Program-made: the position numbers and the translations under genes
From: Myxococcota bacterium
Lineage (GTDB): Bacteria > Myxococcota_A > UBA9160 > UBA4427
Length of the DNA: 64,000 nucleotides
Direction of reading: 5' to 3'
NCBI GenBank assembly: GCA_041389495.1
Contig: JAWKRT010000003.1
Location: 372,001-436,000 of the forward strand
Shown: in pieces, positions 1 through 7,210 of the stretch
Layout: each line of letters begins with the position of its first letter
How positions within the stretch are numbered: position 1 is the stretch's first letter
Notes under the pieces: model-generated
What the model was told of the DNA's origin: nothing
Databases searched by the model: none
What the model saw: the letters and a program-made list of their open reading frames with translations, nothing else

Positions 1-442
1 CCGCGTGAAGGGCCAGGTGCTCTTCGAGCCCGGAACGACCGAGCTGCGCGCCGAGGCCTTCCCGCTCCTCGACGAGATCATCGCACTCACGCGCGCCTTC
101 CCGTACCACCTGACCATCGAGGGACACACGGACGACACGCCCGTGAGCCCCGGCGCGCGTCTCACGAACTGGGAGATCTCGACGCGTCGCGCGATCGCGG
201 CGCTGCGCTACTTCGAGGAGGTCGGGCACATCGAGCCCGCGCGGCTCGCCTGTGCGGGCTATGCGGGAACGCGTCCGATCGCGCCGAACGACTCGGCCGC
301 GAACCGCGCCGCGAACCGCCGCGTCGAGTTCACGTTCACGCTGCCGATCGACTTCGAGGAGCCGCCGGTGCGCGCGAGCGCGGGCGACGCGGACACCGAC
401 GGGCTCGATCGGCTCCGCGAGCGCCGCGAGGGCGACGGCTAG
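1..442 (+). CDS. motB: MotB-type OmpA domain protein, C-terminal part (cut by window start)
   Basis: Only the 3' part is present: the frame is open from base 2 and ends at TAG 440-442. It encodes an OmpA/MotB peptidoglycan-binding domain with TIEGHTDDTP, NWEISTRRA and NRRVEFTF signatures, followed by a charged tail of about 30 residues. In MotB this domain anchors the flagellar stator to the cell wall. The N-terminal membrane helix with the proton-channel Asp lies outside the window, so the sequence alone cannot separate MotB from other OmpA-like proteins. The call rests on the flagellar genes that follow. The gene upstream would be expected to be motA. Confidence 0.75.
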   Translation, partial: RVKGQVLFEPGTTELRAEAFPLLDEIIALTRAFPYHLTIEGHTDDTPVSPGARLTNWEISTRRAIAALRYFEEVGHIEPARLACAGYAGTRPIAPNDSAANRAANRRVEFTFTLPIDFEEPPVRASAGDADTDGLDRLRERREGDG

Positions 443-733
443 TCGACTCCCGACACGGCGCGCCGCGCCGACGGCCGGCCTTTCCTGCACGCGAGCATCC
501 GGTGTTCCACCGAGAGCCTCGGGCGTCCGCCCGCGCGTGCACTCCCGCATCCCCCGATCTGCAAGGCCCGCTTCCGTTCTGAACGGAACTTTTCATTCCG
601 ATTGCTAAAGCGAGATGGCGAGTTGCCGATTCGTGCGGTCGCAGCTTTCGATTCGCAATCGCACGGGGAAGGAAGTTCCCCCTGCGATGCAGAGCGAGCG
701 GATCGATCGGCGGAACCGCAAGGGGGGTGCACG
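443..733. other. Gene-free leader of the sigma-54 activator gene
   Basis: These 291 bases separate motB from the activator gene and are less GC-rich than their surroundings around 570-660. They hold a perfect 17-bp palindrome (572-588), an inverted repeat GGGGAA/TTCCCC (665-681), and a weak copy (11 of 17) of the flagellar upstream element at 642-658. I see no convincing sigma-70 or sigma-54 promoter. A frame that opens at 602 and joins the activator has no ribosome-binding site and no homology to a receiver domain before residue 45, so I treat it as non-coding. Confidence 0.5.
572..588. promoter_or_regulatory. 17-bp perfect palindrome, candidate operator
   Basis: TTCCGTTC-T-GAACGGAA: two perfect 8-base arms around a single base. 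A one-base gap is too short for an RNA hairpin loop, so a homodimeric DNA-binding protein site is more likely than a terminator. It lies 146 bp before the start of the activator gene, suggesting control of the top of the flagellar hierarchy. The binding protein is unknown. Confidence 0.4.
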
Positions 734-2098
734 GTGGCTCAGCTGCTCTTGGTAGGGGCGAACGCGCGGACACGCGAGCTGTTCGGCCAGGCGGCGCGCG
801 AGCGCGGCGACGACGTCGAGGTCGCGATGACGGGCGACGATGCGCTGCTGCGCTGCGAGCTCGCCGACTTCGACCTCGTGCTCTGCGAGGAAGCGCTGCT
901 CGACATGGGCGCGCTCGACGTCGTCGACGAGCTCGGGCGTGCGGGCGCTGCGCGACCCGTCGTCGTGCTGAGCGACGACGGCGCGGCCGAGCGGGCCGTC
1001 GAGGCCATGCGTCTCGGCGCGCGCGACTACGTGCGACGCCCGCAGGAGGCAGTCGATGCGCGCGGACTGCTCGCGCGCATGCTCGCATCGGCGCCGTCGA
1101 CGGCGGCCTCGGCACCCGCGCACGCGAGCGCGCCCCGCGAGCCGTTCGCGGGCATCATCGGGGACTCCGCGGCGATGCGGGAGCTGCAGCGCCTCGTTTC
1201 GACGGTGGCCGAGACGGACAGCACCGTTCTCGTCACGGGCGAGACGGGGACGGGAAAGGACCTCGTCGGTCGCGCGATCCACGCCGCCAGCCGCCGACGC
1301 GATCGCGCGTTCAGCGCCGTGAACGCGGCGGCGATTCCCGAGACGCTGCTCGAGAGCGAGCTGTTCGGTCACCGACGCGGCTCGTTCACCGGAGCGGTCG
1401 CGAACAAGAAGGGCCTCTTCGAGCAGGCGCACCGGGGGACCGTCTTCCTCGACGAGGTCGCCGAGATGCCGCTCATGATGCAGGCGAAGCTGCTCCGCTT
1501 CCTGCAGACGGGCGAGATCCAGCCCGTCGGCGCCGAGAGCACGCGCTACGTCGACGTGCGGCTCGTCGCGGCGACCAACAAGAACCTCGAGCGCGAGGTC
1601 GAGGTCGGGCGCTTCCGCGAAGACCTGTACTACCGCCTGGCCGTCATCCCCGTGCACATCCCGCCGCTGCGCGAGCGCCGCGAGGACATCGTGCGCCTCA
1701 CGGACTACTTCCTCGAGAAGTACGCGCGCGCGGCCGGCAAGCCGGTGCGCGGTGTGAGCCCCGAGGCGCGACGCCTGCTCGATCGCCACGACTGGCCGGG
1801 CAACGTGCGCGAGCTCGAGAACGCGATCGAGCGGGGCGTCGCGCTGTGCCGCGGCCCCGAGATCACGCCGACCGAGCTGACGCTCGGCGTGCGCGCGGGG
1901 CGCCCCGTGTCCGCGATCGAGCCTCGCATCGCGAGCCTCGAGTGCGTCGAGCGCAACCACATCCTCCACACGCTCGAGCACGTGGGCTGGAACCGGAAGC
2001 GGGCCGCCGAGATCCTCGAGATCTCGACGACGACGCTGTGGCGCCGCCTCAAGGAGTTCGGCGTCGAAGGGCCGGTCGTCGACGGCCGGCGCGCCTAG
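734..2098 (+). CDS. Sigma-54-dependent flagellar activator (NtrC family) with degenerate receiver
   Basis: This 454-residue bacterial enhancer-binding protein has a receiver-like domain (about 1-115), a sigma-54 AAA+ domain (about 140-380) and a Fis-type helix-turn-helix (about 410-450). Walker A is GETGTGKD (K175), the sigma-54 loop is GSFTGA (216-221, Ala to Ser) and Walker B is FLDEV (238-242). The central domain therefore looks active. The receiver looks unphosphorylatable: the acidic pocket is replaced by GAN, the phospho-acceptor position is Glu52 and the conserved Lys is Arg102. The start chosen is GTG 734, preceded by AAGGGGGG at good spacing. Its position between motB and fliL and the five sigma-54 promoters downstream make it the likely master activator (FlrC/FleQ/FlgR role). 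Which of these it matches most closely I cannot tell. Confidence 0.9.
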   Translation: MAQLLLVGANARTRELFGQAARERGDDVEVAMTGDDALLRCELADFDLVLCEEALLDMGALDVVDELGRAGAARPVVVLSDDGAAERAVEAMRLGARDYVRRPQEAVDARGLLARMLASAPSTAASAPAHASAPREPFAGIIGDSAAMRELQRLVSTVAETDSTVLVTGETGTGKDLVGRAIHAASRRRDRAFSAVNAAAIPETLLESELFGHRRGSFTGAVANKKGLFEQAHRGTVFLDEVAEMPLMMQAKLLRFLQTGEIQPVGAESTRYVDVRLVAATNKNLEREVEVGRFREDLYYRLAVIPVHIPPLRERREDIVRLTDYFLEKYARAAGKPVRGVSPEARRLLDRHDWPGNVRELENAIERGVALCRGPEITPTELTLGVRAGRPVSAIEPRIASLECVERNHILHTLEHVGWNRKRAAEILEISTTTLWRRLKEFGVEGPVVDGRRA

Positions 2099-2118
2099 CG
2101 AAGACGAGGAGCCGAGAC

Positions 2119-2670
2119 ATGGCGAACGCCGAGACCGAAGAGAACGTCGAGAGCGCGAAGAAGAAGGGCGGGCTCGTCCCGCTGCTGGCCGTGGGGCTCG
2201 TCTGCCTCGCGGCGGGTGGCGGAGGCGCCTGGTTCTTCCTCGGGTCCGGGGGCCCGGGCGGCGACGCGGCCGCCGAGGCGGGCGCCGATGCGACGGGCGA
2301 GGAGGCGGAGGCGGTGCCGCCCGCCGGGCCGCCGTCGCAGGAGCAGCAGTCCGCGGCGGAGAGCCTGCTCGCGCGGACCGTCGAGCTCGCGCCGTTCGTC
2401 GTGAACATCAACGACAACGGAGTCGCTCGCTACTTGAAGGTCAAGATCGAGCTCGAGTGCGCGCTCGAGGAGGACAAGGAGCAGGTCGAGGGCTACAAGG
2501 CGCGCATCCGCGACGCCGTGATCGTGCTGCTCAGCGCGAAGCGGCTCGGCGACCTCCAGCAGTTCGAGGGCAAGCTCCTCCTCAAGGACGAGATCAAGGA
2601 TCGCATCAACGCGCTCTTCGGAGCGCCGCGCGTGAACGCGGTGCTGTTCACGGAGTTCGTCGTCCAGTGA
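2119..2670 (+). CDS. fliL: Flagellar basal body-associated protein FliL
   Basis: A 183-residue single-pass membrane protein: a short Lys-rich cytoplasmic start, one hydrophobic helix (about 18-38), a Gly/Ala/Glu linker, then the conserved periplasmic FliL domain ending in NAVLFTEFVVQ. FliL surrounds the stator and supports torque. ATG 2119 starts 21 bases after the activator gene. The stop overlaps the GTG of fliM (GTGA), so the two are translationally coupled. It is the first gene of a fliLMN(OP)QR run. Confidence 0.93.
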   Translation: MANAETEENVESAKKKGGLVPLLAVGLVCLAAGGGGAWFFLGSGGPGGDAAAEAGADATGEEAEAVPPAGPPSQEQQSAAESLLARTVELAPFVVNINDNGVARYLKVKIELECALEEDKEQVEGYKARIRDAVIVLLSAKRLGDLQQFEGKLLLKDEIKDRINALFGAPRVNAVLFTEFVVQ

Positions 2671-3593
2671 GCGCCGAATCGCCGCACGTGCTCTCGCGCG
2701 ACGAGCTCGCGGCCCTGCTGGACGCGCTTCGCGACCGGCAGCGCGGCGCGGCGCGCGCGAGCGTGTTCCGGCCGCTCCCCGCGCGCGAGCGCGACGAACG
2801 TCCGCGCTTCCCGCTCGTGCGGCGCGCGCTCGAGCAGTTCGCGGCCGCCTACGCGAAGCAGATGTCGAGCCGCTTCCAGCGGACGATCGGCTTCGAGCTG
2901 ATCGGCTGGCAGAGCGTCGCAATGGGCGAATGGCTCGACGCGATGGAGCCCGACGACGCGGCGATCGCGTTCGACGACGAGCGGAGCGGCGGCCGCGGAT
3001 ACGTGCTGCTCAACCGGCCGCTCGCGTACGCCTGGCTGACGATGGCGTTCGGCGCGCGGCCGCACGCGCCCGTGACGATTCCCGAGCGACCGTACACGCG
3101 CATCGAGCGCAACTTCCTGCGGCGGCGCGCGGAGGAGATCCTGCGCGACCTCGCCAAGGAGATGCGCGACGTGCTCGTGCTCTCTCCGAAGGTCGGCCTG
3201 GTCGAGGGGCCATCGACGCTCGTGGATCGCCGCGCGGAGCGCATCTCGCTCGTGAGCTTCGACGTCGAGGGGCTGGCGGGGCCGAGCCGCCTGCGGATCG
3301 GGCTCCCGCCCGCGGCGGTCGAGTCGACGCGGCCGGAGCTCGCCGAGCACGCGGCCCCGCCGTCGCGGCGCGCCGACGTGAAGGACGTCCCGGTGCGCGT
3401 GCGCGCGGAGCTCGGGCGCAGCGAGCTCTCGCTCGGCCGCCTCGGCGCGCTCCGCGTGGGCGACTGGCTCCCGCTCGAAGGGCGGGCGGACGGCGCGGTC
3501 ACGCTCCGCGTCGAGGGCACGGCGAAGTTCGCCGCCGTCGCGGGGCGTCGCGGCTCGCGGCTCGCGGCGCGCATCACGGATCGACTCGGTTAG
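2667..3593 (+). CDS. fliM: Flagellar motor switch protein FliM
   Basis: A 308-residue C-ring protein. The N-terminal LSRDELAALLDAL (residues 8-20) matches the EIDALL-type segment that binds phosphorylated CheY. The middle CheC-like domain carries IERNFLRRRAEEIL. The C-terminal SpoA domain starts near VPVRVRAELG and pairs with FliN. The start is GTG 2667, overlapping the fliL stop by four bases. The CheY-docking segment implies that the cell uses chemotaxis, although no che genes lie in the window. Confidence 0.93.
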   Translation: MSAESPHVLSRDELAALLDALRDRQRGAARASVFRPLPARERDERPRFPLVRRALEQFAAAYAKQMSSRFQRTIGFELIGWQSVAMGEWLDAMEPDDAAIAFDDERSGGRGYVLLNRPLAYAWLTMAFGARPHAPVTIPERPYTRIERNFLRRRAEEILRDLAKEMRDVLVLSPKVGLVEGPSTLVDRRAERISLVSFDVEGLAGPSRLRIGLPPAAVESTRPELAEHAAPPSRRADVKDVPVRVRAELGRSELSLGRLGALRVGDWLPLEGRADGAVTLRVEGTAKFAAVAGRRGSRLAARITDRLG

Positions 3594-3614
3594 GCGAGGC
3601 CACCGGAGAACACC

Positions 3615-3905
3615 ATGTCGGAAGAACGGAAGACGGACGCGGGCACGGACACCGGAAGCTTCGGCTTCGTGATGGACGTTCCGCTGCGCGTGACGGTCGA
3701 GATCGGCGCCGCGCAGATGCTGCTGCAGGAGGTCCTGCAGCTCGACAAGGGTTCGGTCATCGAGCTCGACCGCGGCGCGGACGAGCCGGCGGACGTGCTC
3801 GTGAACGGCCGCCTCGTCGCGCGCGGCGAGGTGGCGATCGTCGACGACCGGCTCGGCATCCGGATCGTCGAGCTGCTCGAGAACGCCGCGGCGCGCAAGG
3901 CCTGA
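3615..3905 (+). CDS. fliN: Flagellar motor switch protein FliN
   Basis: A 96-residue protein consisting almost entirely of a SpoA domain (MDVPLRVTVEIG through GIRIVELL), the usual size for a short FliN. It forms the base of the C-ring with FliM and docks the FliH-FliI export ATPase. ATG 3615 follows a CGGAGAACACC ribosome-binding stretch, 21 bases after fliM. Confidence 0.95.
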   Translation: MSEERKTDAGTDTGSFGFVMDVPLRVTVEIGAAQMLLQEVLQLDKGSVIELDRGADEPADVLVNGRLVARGEVAIVDDRLGIRIVELLENAAARKA

Positions 3906-3949
3906 AGCGGCGTCCCGCAGCGACGCGCACGCGTCGCGGGGGAGGGGAG

Positions 3950-5044
3950 ATGGTGGGGCAGACGCTCTCGGCACTGGCCGTCGTGCTCGGCGCACTCGTG
4001 GCGCTGCGCGTCGTGCTCGGCTGGCTGCGACCCGGCAGCGGGCGCGGCGGGCGCATGCGCGTCGTGGAGACGTGTGCGCTCGGCCAGCGACAGCGGCTCC
4101 ACATCGTCGAGGTCGACGGCGAGTCGCTGCTCGTCGGCGCGAGCGAGGGCGAGCTGCGGCTGCTGCGGCGACTCGCGGGCGCGGCGCCCGCGAGCGACGA
4201 CGCGGCGGCGCGCGCAAGCGCGGCCGAGGCGCACGCCGACGCGCGCGTTGCGTCCGTGACGCCGCTCGCGCGTCCGCTGCGCGCGTGGCTGCGCGCGGCG
4301 ACCGGCGCGCTCGTCGTCGCGCTCGCCGTCGCGGCGCTCGCCGAGCCGGCCGCGGCGCAGGCCGCGAGCGAGGGGCCGCTGCTCGGCATCGACCTCGGCG
4401 GCGCGACCGCGCCCGGCCGCATCGCCACCACGCTCGAGATCCTCGCGCTCGTCACGCTCGTGTCGGTCGCGCCGTCGATCCTGCTCATGGGCACGTGCTT
4501 CACGCGCATCGTGATCGTGCTCTCGCTGCTGCGCCAGGCGATCGGCGTCAACCAGCTGCCCCCGAGCCAGGTGCTCGTCGGGCTGTCGCTCTTCCTCACC
4601 GCCTACGCGATGTCGCCCGTCGGGTCGGCCATCGAGAGCCGCGCGCTGACGCCCTACGTCGAGGGCCGCATCGAGGCCGCGGAAGCGCTCGTGCAGGCGC
4701 AGGAGCCCGTGCGCGACTTCATGCTCCGGCACACGCGCGAGGCCGACCTCGCGATGTTCGCGGAGCTCTCGGGCGGCGCGCCGATCGCGTCGCCCGACGA
4801 GGTGCCGCTGTCGACCCTCCTCCCGTCCTACATGATCAGCGAGCTCCGCACGGCGTTCGAGATCGGCTTCATGCTGTTCCTGCCCTTCCTCGTGATCGAT
4901 CTCGTGATCGCGTCGATGCTGATCTCGATGGGCATGATCGTGCTGCCGCCCGTCGTCATCTCGTTCCCGTTCAAGATCATGCTCTTCGTCCTGCTCGACG
5001 GCTGGCACCTGCTCGTGCGCTCGCTGATGAGCGGGATCGTCTAG
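3950..5044 (+). CDS. fliO/fliP: FliO and FliP in one continuous reading frame
   Basis: The 364-codon frame starts at ATG 3950 after GGGGGAGGGGAG. Residues 1-100 look like FliO: one membrane helix (about 3-24), then the cytoplasmic stretch with ALGQRQRLHIVEVDG. No stop follows. From about residue 103 the frame continues into a complete FliP: a signal-peptide-like hydrophobic stretch (about 110-130, ending AAAQA), then four membrane helices with LLMGTCFTRIVIVLSLLRQA. FliP, FliQ and FliR form the export gate and FliO helps FliP assemble. GTG 4256, in frame just before the signal-like stretch, could also start FliP separately, giving both a fusion and free FliP. The expected topology (FliO C-terminus in the cytoplasm, FliP signal starting there) fits a real fusion. 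Confidence 0.88.
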   Translation: MVGQTLSALAVVLGALVALRVVLGWLRPGSGRGGRMRVVETCALGQRQRLHIVEVDGESLLVGASEGELRLLRRLAGAAPASDDAAARASAAEAHADARVASVTPLARPLRAWLRAATGALVVALAVAALAEPAAAQAASEGPLLGIDLGGATAPGRIATTLEILALVTLVSVAPSILLMGTCFTRIVIVLSLLRQAIGVNQLPPSQVLVGLSLFLTAYAMSPVGSAIESRALTPYVEGRIEAAEALVQAQEPVRDFMLRHTREADLAMFAELSGGAPIASPDEVPLSTLLPSYMISELRTAFEIGFMLFLPFLVIDLVIASMLISMGMIVLPPVVISFPFKIMLFVLLDGWHLLVRSLMSGIV

Positions 5045-5053
5045 GGGGGCGCG

Positions 5054-5332
5054 ATGTCGGTCGAGCACGTCGGACTCCTGCTGCAGGACACGGTGCAGAC
5101 GACGCTCTGGGTGTCGTCGCCGATCCTCGTCGCCGCGGTCGTCGTCGGCCTCGTGATCTCGATCCTGCAGGCGGCGACGCAGGTGAACGAGCAGACGCTC
5201 ACCTTCGTGCCGAAGATCGTGATCGTGCTCGCGCTGTTCACGGTGCTCTTCCCGTGGATCATGCAGAACGTGATCGAGCTGTCGCTGCGGATCTTCGCGG
5301 AGATCGCCGCGGTCGGAGGCGGCCCCGCATGA
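5054..5332 (+). CDS. fliQ: Flagellar export gate protein FliQ
   Basis: A 92-residue protein with two hydrophobic helices, matching the family size of about 89. The conserved segment ILQAATQVNEQTLTFVPK lies between the helices. FliQ subunits wind around the FliP-FliR core of the type III export gate in the inner membrane. The start is ATG 5054, nine bases after the fliO-fliP stop. Its stop overlaps the ATG of fliR (ATGA). Confidence 0.95.
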   Translation: MSVEHVGLLLQDTVQTTLWVSSPILVAAVVVGLVISILQAATQVNEQTLTFVPKIVIVLALFTVLFPWIMQNVIELSLRIFAEIAAVGGGPA

Positions 5333-6102
5333 CGGTGCTCGACCTCTGGAACGACCCCGCGGTGACCGTGCTCGCGACGATGCGCGGGCTCGCCCTGCTC
5401 GTCGCAGGCCCCGTCTTCGGGCACCCGGCGCTGCCGATGCGCGTGCGCGTCGCGTTCGCGATGGGGCTCGCGCTCGCGCTCGCGCCGCCGGGTCTCGAGG
5501 CGTTCCGGGGCATCGAGCCGGGGCTCGCGCTCGCGGAGATGGTCGCGGGCGAGCTGCTCGTCGGCCTCTGCATGGGCTTCGCCCTGAACCTCGTGTTCGC
5601 GGGCATCGCGCTGCTCGGCGAAGTGATCGCGCTGCAGGGCGGGCTCGGCGCGGCGACCGCGCTCGACCCGACGAGCAACGCGTCGTCGGCCGCGCTCTCG
5701 GGCCTGTTCCAGCTGGTCGCGCTGCTGATCTTCCTCGGCATCGACGGTCACCACGCGATGCTGCGCCTCGGGCGCGCCTCGTTCGACGCGATTCCGCTCG
5801 GCGCCGCGGGCCTCTCCTCGCTCGACTTCGCGGCGCTCTTCGGGCTCGGATCCTTCGTGTTCGAGCTCGCCGTGCGGCTCGCCGCGCCGATCACGGTCGC
5901 GATGTTCGCCGCCAACGTGGGCGTCGCGCTGCTCGGGCGCGCGCTCCCGCAGCTCAACCTGATGACGTTGCAGCTCCCCGCGCTCGTCGGCGTCGCCTTC
6001 CTGCTGCTCGGCCTCGGCGCGGGCGAGCTCTCGCACTGGATCGCAGGCGCGCTCTCGCAGTGGCCGGTGCGCGTGGGCGCGACGATGGGAATCGGAGGCT
6101 GA
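5329..6102 (+). CDS. fliR: Flagellar export gate protein FliR
   Basis: A 257-residue polytopic inner-membrane protein with about six hydrophobic helices and the typical segments GPVFGHPALPMRVR and LGEVIALQGGLG. FliR completes the FliP5-Q4-R1 export pore. ATG 5329 overlaps the fliQ stop by four bases, and the stop lies one base before the flhB start. It is not fused to FlhB, unlike in some Clostridia. Confidence 0.94.
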   Translation: MTVLDLWNDPAVTVLATMRGLALLVAGPVFGHPALPMRVRVAFAMGLALALAPPGLEAFRGIEPGLALAEMVAGELLVGLCMGFALNLVFAGIALLGEVIALQGGLGAATALDPTSNASSAALSGLFQLVALLIFLGIDGHHAMLRLGRASFDAIPLGAAGLSSLDFAALFGLGSFVFELAVRLAAPITVAMFAANVGVALLGRALPQLNLMTLQLPALVGVAFLLLGLGAGELSHWIAGALSQWPVRVGATMGIGG

Positions 6103-6103
6103 G

Positions 6104-7210
6104 ATGGCCGAGGCCGACGGCGCGGAACGCACCGAGCCCGCGACGCAGAAGCGGCGCGACCAGGCGCGCAAGCGCGGAGAGGTCGCACAGAGTCGCGACC
6201 TGAGCGGCGCGATCCTGCTCGGCGCGGGCTTCCTGCTGATCGGCTCGGGCGCGGGCGAGGGCCTGCTCGCCGCCGTCGGCACGCTCGCGTCGGCCTCGTG
6301 GTCGGGCGCGTGGATCCGTCCCGGAAGCCTGCTCGACTATCACGCGGTGCTGCTCGAGGCGACGCGGAGCATCGGCCTCGCCGCGCTTCCGCTCGCGGGT
6401 GGCCTCCTGCTCGTGGGGGTGCTCGCGCCGCTCGTGCAGACGGGCCCGATGCTCGCGCCCGAGGCGCTCGAGATGCGCTGGAGCAAGCTCGACCCGCTGA
6501 GCGGCATGCGTCGCCTCGTCTCCGGCGACCGCCTGTTCGACCTCGCGAAGTCGCTCGTCAAGCTCGCCGTGATCGGCGCGATCGTGTGGCGCACGGTCGA
6601 GCCGAGCGTCGACGAGGTGCTCGCGATGGGGGCGGCGCCGCTCCCGACCGTGCTCGCCGCACACGTCGACCTCGGTCGCCGCATCACCGCCGCCGCGCTC
6701 GCGGCGCTCTTCGCGCTCGGCCTGATCGACTTCGCGTACACGCGCTGGCGGCACGAAGAGAAGCTCAAGATGACGCGCCAGGAAGTGCGCGACGAGATGC
6801 GCCAGAGCGAGGGGAGCCCCGAGACCCGCATGCGCGTGCGCGCCGCGCAGCGCGAGCTCTCGCAGGCGCGCATGCTCGCCGCGGTCGCCGACGCGAACGT
6901 GATCGTCCGCAACCCGACGCACTTCGCGGTGGCGCTCAAGTACGACCGCGGTCGCATGGCGGCGCCGGTCGTCGTCGCGAAGGGCCGCAACAAGGTGGCG
7001 CTGCGCATCATCGCGGCGGGCGAGCGCCACGGCGTTCCGATCGTCGAGAACCGACCGATCGCGCGCCTGCTGTACCAGACGGTCGAGCTCGGCCGCGAGA
7101 TCCCGGAGAGCCTCTACGAGGTCGTGGCCGAGATCCTCGCCACCGTGATGCGCGCGGACCGCCGCTACGCCTCGCTCCTGCGGAGCCCGGCCGGAGGCGC
7201 CGCCCGATGA
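6104..7210 (+). CDS. flhB: Flagellar export specificity switch FlhB
   Basis: A 368-residue protein with four membrane helices in the first 215 residues and a cytoplasmic domain containing the self-cleavage motif NPTH (270-273). Cleavage after Asn lets export switch from rod-hook to filament substrates once FliK has measured the hook. The N-terminus carries the usual AERTEPATQKRRDQARKRGE segment. Its stop overlaps the flhA start (ATGA). Confidence 0.96.
   Translation: MAEADGAERTEPATQKRRDQARKRGEVAQSRDLSGAILLGAGFLLIGSGAGEGLLAAVGTLASASWSGAWIRPGSLLDYHAVLLEATRSIGLAALPLAGGLLLVGVLAPLVQTGPMLAPEALEMRWSKLDPLSGMRRLVSGDRLFDLAKSLVKLAVIGAIVWRTVEPSVDEVLAMGAAPLPTVLAAHVDLGRRITAAALAALFALGLIDFAYTRWRHEEKLKMTRQEVRDEMRQSEGSPETRMRVRAAQRELSQARMLAAVADANVIVRNPTHFAVALKYDRGRMAAPVVVAKGRNKVALRIIAAGERHGVPIVENRPIARLLYQTVELGREIPESLYEVVAEILATVMRADRRYASLLRSPAGGAAR

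Noticed and set aside
591..606. Possible sigma-54 promoter before the activator gene
   Set aside because: TTGCT is present at 602-606, but the -24 part reads TTTCAT and lacks the essential GG.
602..733. N-terminal extension of the activator from an upstream ATG
   Set aside because: The added 44 residues resemble no domain, lack a ribosome-binding site, and the GTG at 734 is well placed.
5003..5018. TGGCAC inside fliP
   Set aside because: The -12 part reads CGTGC and it lies within a coding region.
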